From Sapria himalayana (taxonomy: Eukaryota; Streptophyta; Magnoliopsida; Malpighiales; Rafflesiaceae): a stretch of DNA of 64,000 bases. Within the stretch, counting starts at the first letter, position 1, and each line of letters begins with the position of its first letter. Under the pieces are notes generated by a model. That model was not told the DNA's origin and did not search any database. It worked only from the letters and a program-made list of their open reading frames with translations. This document shows positions 1-13,316 of the stretch, piece by piece. The translations under genes and the position numbers were made by a program. Location of the stretch: positions 168,591 through 232,590 of the forward strand of contig JAREIK010011465.1 in assembly GCA_029783825.1 (NCBI GenBank). Direction: 5' to 3'.

Positions 1-1339
1 TTTCCCTATGTCTAATAACATCTAACAACAATAACAAATTATTTTGAAACAATATTAAACTAGCAAAAAAAAAAGAATTTAGTAATCAGCATCACCATGA
101 GTAGCTCATATTTTATATTTTAATTGAGGATGGTTTTTTTTACATGAAAAAATTAATTTTTTTCTTTATTTTTATCAAAATGAAGGAGGTTGTGATAAAA
201 AGATATGAACAATATTAAATTTAATAAATTTAATTTTATCAAGATTATACAATAAACACAAACAGAACACTCATGTGTTTTAATTCTAATTTATTTGTTA
301 AGCATGAACTTTAATTTTTTTATAATTTGGACTATTAATTGGGAGTAAATTTTATTTTCTTATAATTTGGACTGTTAATTGTAATTTATTATTTTTTGAA
401 ACTATAAAATAATTTAGAATCTACTATATTTTTTGTAAAGTTTTCAAATAGAAAATTAAATGAATTGTATAGCATGAGAAACAAGCTTTAGTATAGCATC
501 ATTATGCATATCACTATTCTCTTAGTAGCACATATATTTATTTGATAGTGTGAAAGAATAGCAAAACGCAACAATTCTTTCACTAATTATGAATATTCTT
601 GATTAAATGAGTATTCTAATTTGAGTTGAATATAAGTTTTAAGCAAAAGATTAATAATTTTTATAATTTTTAAAATAAAATCTTTAAATATTATCTCTTG
701 ATAAAATAAAATTTTATTATATTTTAACAAAAAACAATGTCAACTTGACAATTCAAGTAGCACAACCTGAGTCATTATTCACTTGCAAACTAGGCAACAA
801 TTATCTAGGTTGAGTATTTTTTTAGCCTACTAAATCAATGTGAGCAACCAAACTCTGTGAGATATTAGTTTTTCTGAACTTAATTGCCAATTAAACTAAT
901 AAATATTTTGGCATAACCCAAAATATCATCTCTAACACAAACATAATAAAAAGACATAACTTCGATCACTTGTAAACACTTTTGAATCATAAACTATAAA
1001 ATATATGATTTGCCTTGAATTAAATTGTTCATGAATAAATAAAATATATTATGTTAAACAATAATTTAAACAATAAGATTTAAGAGAATACTAATGTTTC
1101 ATCCTATGCATTATTTGTGATCAGCTAGCAATAATAAAAATTTTATATAATCTTAATATCAATTCTTTCTCAAGTAAGCTTGGTATTTATGTTGTATGTA
1201 TGCCAACTTGAATAAAAGTTGAGATTATCGTTAAATTGTTTTTCATGGTTTATGGTATTGTACATAAAGGTTCACCAACCTATTTCCAATTTTTAAATAT
1301 CTATAACCTAATTTATGCATATTTTTTCAGAATATTTAC

Positions 1340-2060
1340 ATTCAAACATGCTGCAGAATTAACAATGCTTGTATGATTTACCAATGCCAAAAAAGTTGTT
1401 GTTGTTAGCTCAGCACCAACACCCTTAACTTCTTGTATTACAAAAGTAATATCATCAAATCAAACTTCAGTTTAAAAATGAAAGGAAGACAAAAAGTTGA
1501 CACTTAATCATACTAACCTTGGTCAAAAGAAAAGTTGTCCATGAGGCAAATGCAGAAAAAATAAGGTCCAGTGAATAAACTAACAGTCTCGACAGATATA
1601 AAAAAATTGAACTAATTCAGTATCATGGTATTAAGTAATCAACATGTAATTATAACATACGAAAAATAAATTTAATAAAAGATACTCTAGAGAGATTATT
1701 AGCAGATATCTGATTGATAGACAATAAGAAATTTGTTGAGCAGTAGATTCCAAGGGCTCACTTCAATTTTTTCTCGGCTGTTAAAGTCAATCCTAGGTAC
1801 ACAGTTCTTCCTATCACCTGCTAAAGTGGATACTTAATATTAATAAATGGTAAGAATAGTGAGCTTAAACTTTTCGAAAAAAAAACATGAAAAAAAAATT
1901 ATCTTGTGTGAGATTGATCAAAATTATCAAGTTAGATCATCAAACCAATTTCAAAAATCATATATTCCATTCTTCGTCAAAAACTGAAAGCATGGACCAA
2001 ATAATGAGACAAATGCGAACACAACATGAGGTCTTCAACTTGAAAGAACACTAATTAGGT
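1340..2060 (-). pseudogene. Exon-like fragments of an unidentified captured gene
   Basis: On the minus strand several short stretches have higher GC and exon-like edges. Around 1590-1517 a frame reads LDLIFSAFASWTTFLLTK and is followed at once by GTTAGT, a plausible splice donor. Around 1450-1340 a frame reads VIQEVKGVGAELTTTTFLAL. Around 1820-1735 there is an AG-bounded frame beginning DRKNCVPRIDFNSREKIEV. I do not recognise the protein. The spacing and splice-like borders resemble the captured gene in element B, so I infer a further host-gene fragment. The frames are short, and chance is a real alternative. Confidence 0.3.
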
Positions 2061-3179
2061 TATGATTCATTATACTTCATGTTTTAGAAAATACAGAAAA
2101 TATTGCCTCTTTGATGCTATTTTTGTTGGCCACCAATTAGGTTATCGTTCATGTTTAACTTGTTTAAATTTTAAAATATTAATATTTATTTATTTATTTG
2201 TTATTTTAAGATTACATATTATATTTTAAATTTAATATTATTTTTATTTTTTTTAATTTACTATAATAATTTACTCAATATTTTAATTCTTATAAATTTT
2301 AGTAGAGGCAAAAGTAAAACTTCAATTAAAATCAACTTAGGGTTAGTTTGGTAGTGATTTTCAAAAGTGTTAATGGGGCTAAAAATAATTTTAAATGCAT
2401 TGAGAACAAAAAAATATCATTAGTAATATTTTTTAAAACTTTTTTTAAATAGTAAAAAAACACCTGAAGTATTCTTTTAATAAATACTAGGAGATATTTT
2501 TAGTATAACTCGTTAAAGTTTTTGGATGTAATTAAAACATCAATTTATTTATCCTTAAATATCAATTTATTTTATATTAAATTTAATGAAAAATATATTT
2601 TTTTTATAATTCAAATATTTCAAAACTTTTAGTAATAATTTATTTTAAAAATTTCTATGATCATTAAATTTTTTTTAAAGTTTTATTATTATAAATGTTT
2701 ACCTATTTATTTGTTAATTTAAATTTTTTGTAAAGATTTGTTTTAGAAGCATATAAATAATGATTTTAGGTTTTTAGTAACACAAATGTTTATGTAAGTT
2801 CATTTATTATTTCAAATATTTTAAAAAATATTTATAATTATAGAATTAATTATTTAATTTATTTATTAATACAAATATTTAAACAACTTTATATATTAAT
2901 TCAAAAATATTTTGTATATTTTTTTAAAATTTTATTATCATAGAAATATTTATTTTAGTATTTATTAATATAAATTTTTATTCGTATTTATATATATTTG
3001 AAATTATTTATTTATAATATCTTATTTTTATAATTATATGAGGTGAGATGTCTTTCAAGGATCCCTCATCCGTCGACCATGATAAACCTTTAATACACAA
3101 TTTCATCATATATTAAAACAAATAATATAAAAAACAAAAAAATAATAATTCAGTAGAAATTAATGATAGAAATAATTTC

Positions 3180-3571
3180 GAGCTAAATAACTAGGGAAAA
3201 TCCCTAGCTAAATATATATTTTTTATGAAAAAAATAAGTTAAGGACTAATCGCTTGTTATTAATATATAATTATAAAAATATTAATCCAAGTAATGATTT
3301 AGCGAGAAATTTTTTGTCGAGCTAATTAGTTAGGGAAGATACATTTCTAAAGTCATTGCTAAATTTGTCGCCAATCATTGTGCAAAAATTTATGAAAATA
3401 TTAGCTTGGGACATTTTTCCATCGAAAATTTTGGTCTCTAATCTATCACAAATTTGTTTTTCAATATGAAATCAATATCTCTTTCTATTCCCTATATAAT
3501 CCCTCACAAATTAGCTAGGGATTATTTTCCGAGCTAAATTTGCATAGCTAAAAAAATAATTTTTAATAGTG
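3180..3571. repeat. CACTA subterminal repeats and right terminus of element 0
   Basis: Repeated short motifs such as CTAGGGAAAATCCCTAGCTA (3191-3212) and CTAGGGATTATTTTCC (near 3510) occur in both directions up to the TAGTG terminus. Clusters like this bind the element-encoded DNA-binding protein in En/Spm elements. The binding role here is inferred from family knowledge. Confidence 0.7.
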
Positions 3572-3852
3572 TAGAAAAATTGATAGATAGATAGATATAT
3601 ATATAGTTAGAAAGAAAGATAGATAGATAAATAGGCATATAGACATAGAAAGATAGTCAAATAGATAAATATATAGATAAAAAGAAAGACAGATAGACAA
3701 ATAGATAGATAGACAAATAGATAGATAGATAGATAGATAGACAAATAGACAAATAGATAGATAAACACAGACAAATAGATAGGTAGACAGATAGACAAAT
3801 AGAATGATAGATTGATAGAAAGGTCGATAGATAGGAAAATAGAGAAATAGTT

Positions 3853-3886
<34 letters not shown>

Positions 3887-4181
3887 CTAGATAGATAGAA
3901 ATAACGAAAGTAAATAGATAGATAGATAGATAAAAAGATAGTTAAATATTTAAATTAATTGATTGATTGATTGAAAAATATACTGATATATAGATAGATA
4001 GGTAGATATATAGATAGTTAGATTAATAGATAAATTGATAGATATAAATATGGATAGATTGATAGATAGTAAGATATATAAATAGCTAGACAGATAGATA
4101 GATATATAAATAGAATGATGGATAGATTGATAGATATATAGATTGATTAATAGATAGTTTATTTGATTGATTGATTAATTG

Positions 4182-4213
<32 letters not shown>

Positions 4214-4928
4214 ATTGATAGAAAAATTGATAGATAGACATATAGACAAATAGACTGATAGATAGATAGATATATTGATTGATTGGTAGATAGATAGACA
4301 GATAAAGAGAGATAGATAGGTAGATTGATAGATTAAAAGATAAAAAGAAAGGCATATAGATAGATATACATATATGTAGATAGGCAAATAGACAAATAGA
4401 TAAATAGATAGATATAAACATAGTCTGATAGACAAATAGACAAATAGATAGATATACTAATAGATAGATAGATAGATAGAAAAATTGATAGATAGATAGA
4501 TCAATTCAAAGATATAAAGGCAAATAGATAGCTATATAAATAAATATATAGATAATTAAATAGACCGACAAATAGATAGATACATAGATAGATAGAAAGA
4601 TAGATAGATTGGTAGACAAATAGATAGATAGATAAATGATAGATAGACAAATATATGAATAAAATGATAGATAGATATACATATAGATAGATAGAAGGAA
4701 TGATAGAAAAAAAGAAAGATAGATATATAGATATATAGACAAATAAATAGATAGATTGATGAATAGGTAGTTTGATATAAAGATAGACAGATAGATAGAC
4801 AGATAGAAAGATAGATATATAGATAAACAAATAGATAAATAGATAGATAGAACATTAGATAGATAGATAGATAGATAGAAAAAATAATAGACAAATAGAT
4901 AGATAGATCTATAGAAAAAAAGAAACAT

Positions 4929-4959
<31 letters not shown>

Positions 4960-5019
4960 AAGATGGATAGATCATATAAATATATAGACAAATAGATAGA
5001 TAGATAGATAGAACGATAA

Positions 5020-5062
<43 letters not shown>

Positions 5063-6153
5063 AATATAAAGAAAGTAAGATAGATAGATAGATATATAGA
5101 TAATTAGGCACATAAATAATTAAAAAAGATAGATATTTATAAAGATAGATAAATAAACAAATACATAGATAGACATATAGATAGATTGAAATTAAGATAG
5201 ATAGATATATAAAAAGATAATTAGATAAATAAATAGAAATATAAATAGATAGTCAGAAAGATAGATAGATAGTTAGACAAATAGATAGATAGACAGACAG
5301 ATAGATATATATTATGTTAGATAGATAGAAAAATTGATAGACTTATAGATAAATAGATAGTTAGATATATAGATAGATAAATAGATCAAAAAATAGATAG
5401 ATATAAATATAGATAGATATATAGATAGATAATTAGATAAATAATTAGATAGATAGATAGATAGACAGATAGATAGATACACAAATACATAAATAGATAT
5501 AAAGATAGATAGATAAATGGATAGATAGGTTGATTGATTGACAGAGAGTTACCTAGATAGAAAGGTAGATAGATAGATAAATAGATAGATATATATATAT
5601 ATAGATAGATAAATAGATATATAGATAGATAGATATATAAGGAGATAGACAAACATATATATATATATATATAGATTAATAGATTGGTATATAAATAGAT
5701 AGATAGATAGATTGATTGATTGATAGATATATATATAGATATATTGACAAATATATAGATAGATAGATAAATAGATAGATAATTATAAAGATAAATTGCT
5801 TGATAAACAAATAAATTGATAGATAGAGAGAATGAAAGGCAGATTGATAGATAGACATATTGATAGATAAATAGATAGACAGATAGAAAAGTAGACATAC
5901 AGATACATAGATAGATAGATAGATAGACTCATATATAGATAGATAGATAGATAGGTAGGTAGACAGATAGATAGATAGAAAGATAGATTGATTGATTGAT
6001 AGATATAAAGATAAATAGATAGATCGGTAGGTAGGTAGAAAGATAGAGAGATAGATAAATAGATAGACATATATATAGATATATAGATAGAATGATAGAA
6101 AAATAAATAGATTTACAGATAAATATATAGACAGATAGACAAATAGAATGATG

Positions 6154-6193
<40 letters not shown>

Positions 6194-7708
6194 TACAAAT
6201 AGATAGATAGATAGATAGATAGTCTAATAGACTGGTAGACTTATAGATAGATAGATAGACATGTATACAAATAGACATATATGATGATAGAAAAAAATAG
6301 ATATATATGTTGATTTATTAACAGATAGATTGATTGATAAATAGACATATTGACAAATAGATAGATAGAAAGATAGAGAGATAAACAGATTGATTGATAG
6401 ATATATAGATAAATAGATAGATAGATAGATAGATAGTAGAAAGTTAGATATATTAAAAGATAGATAGATAGGAAAATATACAGATAGATAGATAGATAGA
6501 TATATAGAAGGATCAATAGATATATAGATTTATAGATTGACCGATATAGACACATTGAAATAAAGATAGATATGTAGACAAATAGACAGATAGACTGATA
6601 GACATATAGATAGTTAGATAAATAGATAGATAGATAGATAGATAGACAAGTAGACATGTAGATAGGTAGACATGTTGATAGTAAAACATTTTCATAGGTA
6701 AATTGATAGGTAGGTATCAAGTAGAAAAGTAGACATGTAAAGAGTTAGATATATAAACAAATATAGAAATAGATATATAGATAGAGTGATAAACAAATTG
6801 ATAGATAGATAGTTATACAAATAAATAGATATATAGATAGACATATATACCTATAGATAGATAGACAGATTGATACTAAGCCAGAAAGAAAGGAATATAG
6901 AAAGGTAGAAAGATAGATAGAGAAATAGGTAGAAAGATAGATAGAGAAATAAAAATAGATAGAAAGATATAAATATATATAGATAGATAATATATAAATA
7001 GATAGAAAGATATAAATATATATAGATAGATAATATATAATTAGATAGAAAGATATAAATATATATAGACAGATAATAGATAAATAGATAATAGATAAAC
7101 AGATAAATAGATATTCAGATAGATATATAGATACAATGATAGACAGCTATACATATTGACAAATACTCATATAGACAAATAGATAGATAGATAGATAGAC
7201 AGATAGATTGATTGATTGATAAATAGACAAATAGATAGATAGCTTGATAGTTTGATTGACAAACATATAGATATATAGACTTATAAAGAGATAGTTAGTT
7301 AGATAGATAGATAGATATTTAGACAGATAAAGAAATAGATAGAAAAATAGGAAGATAAACAGATAGCTTGATAAATACATTGATTGAAAAATAGAAAGAT
7401 AGATAGATAGATAGAAAAATTGACAGATACAGAAATAGACAAAGAAATATATAGATAGATAGATACACTTATATACATATAGGTAAATAAACAGATAAAT
7501 AACTAGATAGATTGACAAATAGATAGTTAGATAGATATATAGATATATAGACATATAGACAGTTAAAAATTTAGATAGATCAATAGATAAACTGATACAC
7601 AGATAGACAGATTGATAAATAGATAAATAGATAAACATATTGATACACAGATAGACAGAAACACAGATAAACTGATACACAGATAAATAGATAAATAGAT
7701 AGACAGAC

Positions 7709-7739
<31 letters not shown>

Positions 7740-8494
7740 CAGATAGACATATATATAGATATAAAGATAGATAAATATATAGATAGACATATAGACTGAT
7801 AGACAGATAGGCATATAGATAGATAGACAGATAGATATACATATAGATAGATAGATAGACATATAGATAGATAAATATATAGATATATAGATTGATATTT
7901 AAACAAATAGACCATATAGATATATAGACAGAAAGATAGATAAATATATAGATAGATAGACATGTAGACATATATACATATAGACAAATAGATAAATAGA
8001 CATAGTTACAGATATACAGATAGACACATAGATATATAGACATATAGACATACAGACAGATAGATAAATAGATAGATAGATAGATAGACAGACAAACAAA
8101 CAGATAGATAAACAAATACACAAATAGAAATATTGATTGATCAATAAAAAGAAAAAAAGAAAAAAAGAAAGATAGATAGATAATTAGGTAGAAAGATAGA
8201 TACAAAGATACACATATAGGAAGGATTAAATAAATAAAGATAGAAGGAAAAAAAACAAAATAAATAAAAAGATAGATAAATAGATAGATTGGTTGATAGA
8301 TAGATAGATAGATTGATTGATTGATAGTTAGATAGTTAGATAGATAGATAAATAGATAGATAAATAAAGAGATATATAGATATTTCGATAGGTTGATAGA
8401 TCATTATATAGATAGATCGATAGATAGACAAATAGATAGATAAATAGACAAATAGATAGATAGTTATATAGACAGAAAAATAGATAAATACATA
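3572..8494. repeat. Degenerate (GATA)n array, block 1 (GATA on + strand)
   Basis: About 4.9 kb of tetranucleotide repeat with units GATA, GACA, AATA, AAAG and GATT, keeping four-base phase over long stretches. It starts directly after the TAGTG end at 3571 and stops directly before CACTAC at 8495. A 54-base stretch around 6965-7065 is repeated about twice (GATAGAAAGATATAAATATA type), showing local higher-order duplication. The minus strand reads as Ser-Ile-Tyr-Leu in every frame because TATC repeated has no stop codon. The resulting frames, up to 352 codons at 7147-8205, are not genes. Confidence 0.95.
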
Positions 8495-8905
8495 CACTAC
8501 AAAAAATTCCTATTTAGCTAGTAAAATATAGCTAGGAATAAATTCCCTAGCTAAATAGCGAGAGATAAATTATGAAATAACAAGGGATATTTGATTTTAC
8601 TATAAATTAAAATTTTGTGATGGTTAGTGATGAATTAGCATCAGAAATCTTTGAATGATAATTTTCAGTCGCTAAAATATTTGTAGATATTCTATCAAAG
8701 GAAAGCTGGAACCTTAGCGACGTATTTAGCTACAGAAGTTCCTTTGTTAATTAAAATTAGACAAAATATGTCGCTAAATAATTATTTAAATTTATTTTTT
8801 TAGATTTTATAAATTAATTGAAAGCAATAATTCCTTAAATGTTTATTTTCTTAAAATATATGCATTAAGCTAGGGATTTTCCCTAGCTATTTGGGCTAGT
8901 GATAA
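8495..8905. repeat. Left terminus and subterminal repeats of element A
   Basis: CACTACAAAAAATTCCTATT starts at 8495. It is followed by ATAGCTAGGAATAAATTCCC, CTAGCTAAATAGCG and, at about 8875-8895, AGCTAGGGATTTTCCCTAGC. The same motifs in inverted order lie just left of the GATA array at 3180-3571. This block and its inner flank are therefore an inverted copy of the end of element 0. Confidence 0.75.
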
Positions 8906-9690
8906 TTTCCATCACTAATGTTTAAAGATATTTTTTAAGCATTGTTTATTTTAATATTCTATTTAATTTTTTATATTAAAGGTATGTCATGGTCTATAGA
9001 TGAGCGATCCTTAAAAGACATAATCTTTTCATATAATAATAAAAATATGATATTATAAATATAAAATTTAATAAATATACAAATACAAATAAAAATTTAC
9101 ATTAAATATGACTAAAATAACTATTTTTGTATTCTAAAAAAATATTATATAATATTTTTCTAAAATATTTATTTATGATATTTAAATATTTATATTAAAA
9201 AATATTATATAATTTATTAATTTATAATATTTTTAAAAATATTTTAATTAATAAATAAACATTAATAAAAATTAATACGAATAAAAACTAAATTAAACAA
9301 ATGTTTTATTAAATTCAAAAAATTATAAAAATATATGAATAAATGAATAAACAAGTAAATATTTATTAAAATAAAAGTAATAAATAATATTTTTATTATG
9401 ATAGGAATTTTTAAAAACTATAATGACTAATAGATTTGAAATTTTGAATTATAAAAAAATTTTCAAAATTTTCATAAAATTTAAAAGAAAATAATTTGAT
9501 ATTTTTATATTAATACATAGGTGTTTTAATTAAATCAAAAAAATTGATGATTTAAAAAATAAATATTTCACTATGGTTATTAAATGAACACTTCAAAGAT
9601 TAAAATTTATAATGATTAAAAGATTCAAATTTTATGTCTTTATAATTATTTCATGCCTTAATAAAATTGTATAAGTAAATTTTATGCACA

Positions 9691-9728
9691 TACATGCATG
9701 CATGCATGCATGCATGCATGTATGTATG
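9691..9728. repeat. (ATGC)n microsatellite
   Basis: A near-perfect run of ATGC/CATG units, fully self-complementary every four bases, inside the AT-rich left part of element A. Confidence 0.9.
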
Positions 9729-10469
9729 AATACTTTATTATTATATAATATTATTTTATTGATTTATGAAATAATATCATTTATGGTTAAATAAAAATCT
9801 ATTTCATTTATTTTATTTAAATTATTTATTTTTTATAATTTTTGTTTACTCTTATATTTTTGTATCATATATTTACATCCAGTTTAGTATTTATATATTG
9901 TTTCTTTGAAAAACAAAATGCTAAGGCATTAAGCACTTAACATTTTTTCTATCTTTCAACGACGAAGATATGAGAAGCGAAATGGGACTATGGGAGCAAC
10001 CTACAAAATCTACCTCTTCTTGTTACTAGGTAATATTATCATTTTTCTTCTCATTTGGAATACTATATATATATATCTCTGTCTCTCTCAATTTGATTAC
10101 CACTGGCTGATTTTTGTTTTTACAGAATATTCGAGTATAATTTTTTTTTATTTTTCCCCAATTTTCCTTCTTTTTTCTTCTATTTTCATATTACTTAATA
10201 GATTTTGACACTACACCATTAATGAAACAATAAATGGTCTGTGTAAACTTTGTTCTTTTTTTGTTTAAATTTTCGGTTTTTATTGATTTCAAATACTAAA
10301 TGTTTACATATTATTTTCTCCTTCTGTAACTTATGAAAATAAATAATGCTTGATGTTTTCTGCTTCTGCAACTTTCATAAAAAATATACTTAATGCTTAT
10401 GTGTTCTATTTTTGTTGTCTCTAAAATTATTATAATCAAATAATATTTTGTATAAAACTTTTATGCATT

Positions 10470-11640
10470 TATTTAATCACATGACATTATATATAAATAT
10501 CTATACTTTAATATATATAAATGTATTACATTATATATAAACACTAATATGTTTATATAAACATATAATGTTATAAATAAATATGTATACATATTTATTA
10601 ATGTTTATAAATATTTATACAACATTTACATAAACCTATCCTTTTATATAATTTTTTATTTATCAATTATATAACATATAAAATGTTTATCCATTTTTGT
10701 AAACATTTAAATGACATTTTAATTTTTATTTAAATATATAATATTTATAATGTTTATATAAATGTGATATATATACTATATAAAATTTATTATAGTGTTA
10801 CATATATATAATTTTATATAAGTAACATTTAAAAAAAATATTGTAAACACAAATATTATATCTTAACACTTTTATAATTATATAATCATATGCCTATATA
10901 AAAAAGTATTTATAACTATATTTATAATTATGTAAACTATTTTTATAACCATATTTATAACTATCCATAACTATTTTTTTAACTATATAAAAATTAAAAA
11001 ATAAACATATAATTCTATATACCAATATGTCTAACAAAATATAAAATATGTATAATAATATATAGCTATATATAATTGTATTTAACTAAATGCATAACTA
11101 TAAAAACATTATATATAATTATTTCTTTAACTACATACATATTTATAACTATATGTGTATAACTATATATAAATATTTGTATAACTATGTAACACTCTAT
11201 ATAATTAAATATAACTATATTTGTATCTATATATACATATATGTATTCATATAATAAAATTTTAATATTTGTTTATAACATTGTATATATTTATGTATAA
11301 CTACTTATAACTACTTGTAAGAATATATCTATATATAACTATATGTTTAACTAAATATAACTCTATTTTTAACTATATATTATATGGGTATAAAAACATA
11401 TAACTATAAATAATTGTCTTTGACTAAATGGATAACTAAAATAACATCATACAAAACAATATTTAAATATATATACCTATATTTATAAATATAAGTATAA
11501 CTATATGTATAACCACATATAAGTATATTTATAATTACTGTATAACAACATACATCATTATGTTTACCTATGTGTATAACTATTTATATATTTTATAACT
11601 ACATAAAACTCTAAATAATTATAATATAACTATATGAGGC
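10470..11640. repeat. ATAACTATAT-rich degenerate repeat zone
   Basis: Over about 1.2 kb the strings ATAACTATAT, TATAACTA and CTATATATA recur irregularly without a fixed period. The same style of sequence in the same orientation occurs at 47640-48110 in element C, so it appears to be a characteristic part of this CACTA family rather than host DNA. Confidence 0.6.
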
Positions 11641-11796
11641 ATGATTTTTTTTCCTGACAATTTTTTTGTAGCTTGTGGAGATTGAATTTACAACCTCCAT
11701 GGAGGCTCACATCTATCTCAAGAATAAGTTTATTGAGCATTTGGTTTTTGATGTGTAAATATATATACATATTCATTTAATTGATGTTTATAAAAC

Positions 11797-11823
11797 ATAT
11801 ATATATATATATATATATATATA
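11797..11823. repeat. (TA)n microsatellite
   Basis: An uninterrupted AT dinucleotide run of about 26 bases. Confidence 0.9.
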
Positions 11824-13316
11824 GTTTTTATATATAAAAATAATATATATATTGTTTTTTGTGGGTAGATATATATATTTTATTGAACACATGTGGAATA
11901 ATGTTAAAAAATATTGATTAATATCCAAGCTCATTTAAATTCATTAAAAAAACTGAGACATGAATATTAATAAACATATCAAGTATCATTGAACTTAATT
12001 AAATTTTAATTTAAATTATTTATTCATATTAAAAAATTTGTTACATTTAAAAAAAATTGTAATAAATCAAATTAAATATAATTCATCAATATATATATGG
12101 AATACATTTTTATATCATCAGAATGCATCAAAATACTTTCTTTTTGTTATTCTAATTGAATTTTGAGTATTATCAAATATTATTACTAATAAATGAGAAT
12201 TGTTAGAATATTATCATATGCTTATTAAATAATTATTGTAGAGCATTGAAATACAACAATAATATTATTTTATCAATACTTTATAGTCCTCAATTAAAAT
12301 TAAATAATATTTAACATTTTTATTTTGAGTGTCGACAAGATCATTATAACTGCCAAGGGTTTGTTTTGATTTTGCTGTTTGTTATTTTAATATTCTTCTT
12401 CTACCTTAACTATTATCGTATATTGCATTTTCCATTGAAATTATATAGCCGATATTTGTATGTGAATGTTATCATGTAAAGTGAAGTTATTACCAAAAGT
12501 AAATATATGACCAAAGATCCTTCTCATGCACACAATTTTAATCTTGAATTTCATAGTAAATCATTACAAGTACTAAAATCATTAATCACAAGTATATAAG
12601 TGATGGTTATATTAAAAATTTTTGATAAATTAATAATTTCCCATCCTTCATATTGATTAGGTATTAATTGACGTGTATGGAAGTTTTAATTTCCAAACTA
12701 TCCTTTGATTGTAGTTTTCCAAAAATAATATTAATAATAATGATATGTAATTTTTTGTCTAGTTAGATTAAACTTGTAAGGCTAGGAATCGGTAATTATA
12801 GCTTGCTTCATATCTATGTTTTCTAGTTGAACACTTTGTATGATATGTTTTCAATTCCAAATATGTCTTGTTCATGTCTTAATTCTTCATTAATTCATTT
12901 GCCAAGAGTTCTTGAAATTGGATATCAATTCCATTAATTTATTCTTTTTTTTATATTCAACGATTGAGTAGAATCACAGTAAAAATTATGCTATTTGAAC
13001 ATCATTGAGGTGTGAGAAGCTGACTCCTTCAAATTTTCAATTTATTTATTTTTTGCTTTCCTTTCTTGTCTATTCACATATTTTCTCCCTTCATCTAGTA
13101 ATAGCGTGATATGTATTAATCTTCGCCATTCTATAAAAATGCATTATCTATTAATGCAGATTCTGCAAATGCATAGCCTCGATATTCACAATATTTAATC
13201 TTTTTAATAATCATCTATAAGTAATTTTATTTAATAAGTAGTATATTTTGAATTAATTATATGTTTCATTCAAAATAATGATTGAGCATTATTCTTTGTG
13301 AATAAAACAAGGCAAA

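Larger units (their letters stand above)
1..3571. mobile_element. Right-hand end of a CACTA (En/Spm) element, element 0
   Basis: The segment ends in TAGTG at 3567-3571. Read inward on the minus strand it begins CACTATTAAAAATT, a diverged form of the CACTACAARAAA terminus seen elsewhere here. The last 400 bases carry subterminal motifs of the TAGCTAGGGA / TCCCTAGCTA type (about 3180-3550). Positions 2290-2980 resemble 27620-28200 in element B in the same direction. Positions 3033-3105 resemble 8955-9040 in element A in the opposite direction. No transposase remains are visible, so the element extends out of the window or is non-autonomous. The DNA is very AT-rich. The only coding-like pieces are at 1340-2060. 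Confidence 0.65.
8906..13316. other. AT-rich 5' region of element A
   Basis: No gene is supported here. Positions 8955-9560 match the end of element 0 in inverted form. An ATGC tetranucleotide run lies at 9691-9728, an ATAACTATAT-rich zone at 10470-11640 and a TA run at 11797-11823. A 72-codon frame at 9990-10208 begins with a hydrophobic stretch and contains a GTAATA donor-like site. A short AG-bounded frame at about 11671-11757 reads LVEIEFTTSMEAHIYLKNKF and ends in TAA. Either could be a captured exon, but I recognise neither. Positions 12510-12590 match 22490-22580 of element B in inverted orientation, showing shared CACTA 5' sequence. Confidence 0.5.

Noticed and set aside
7147..8205. 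A 352-codon minus-strand frame and many others rich in Ser, Ile, Tyr, Leu (3607-8205, 29916-30835, 34883-38956)
   Set aside because: They are the reading of (TATC)n, which has no stop in any frame on that strand. They have no domain, codon bias or start context, and they overlap each other in three frames.
3572..8494. Array considered as a CRISPR or satellite with spacer structure
   Set aside because: The period is four bases with random variants; there are no unique spacers and no longer conserved monomer.
9990..10208. A 72-codon hydrophobic frame with a start codon
   Set aside because: Composition follows the local T-richness; no homolog recognised. Kept only as a note in the AT-rich region entry.
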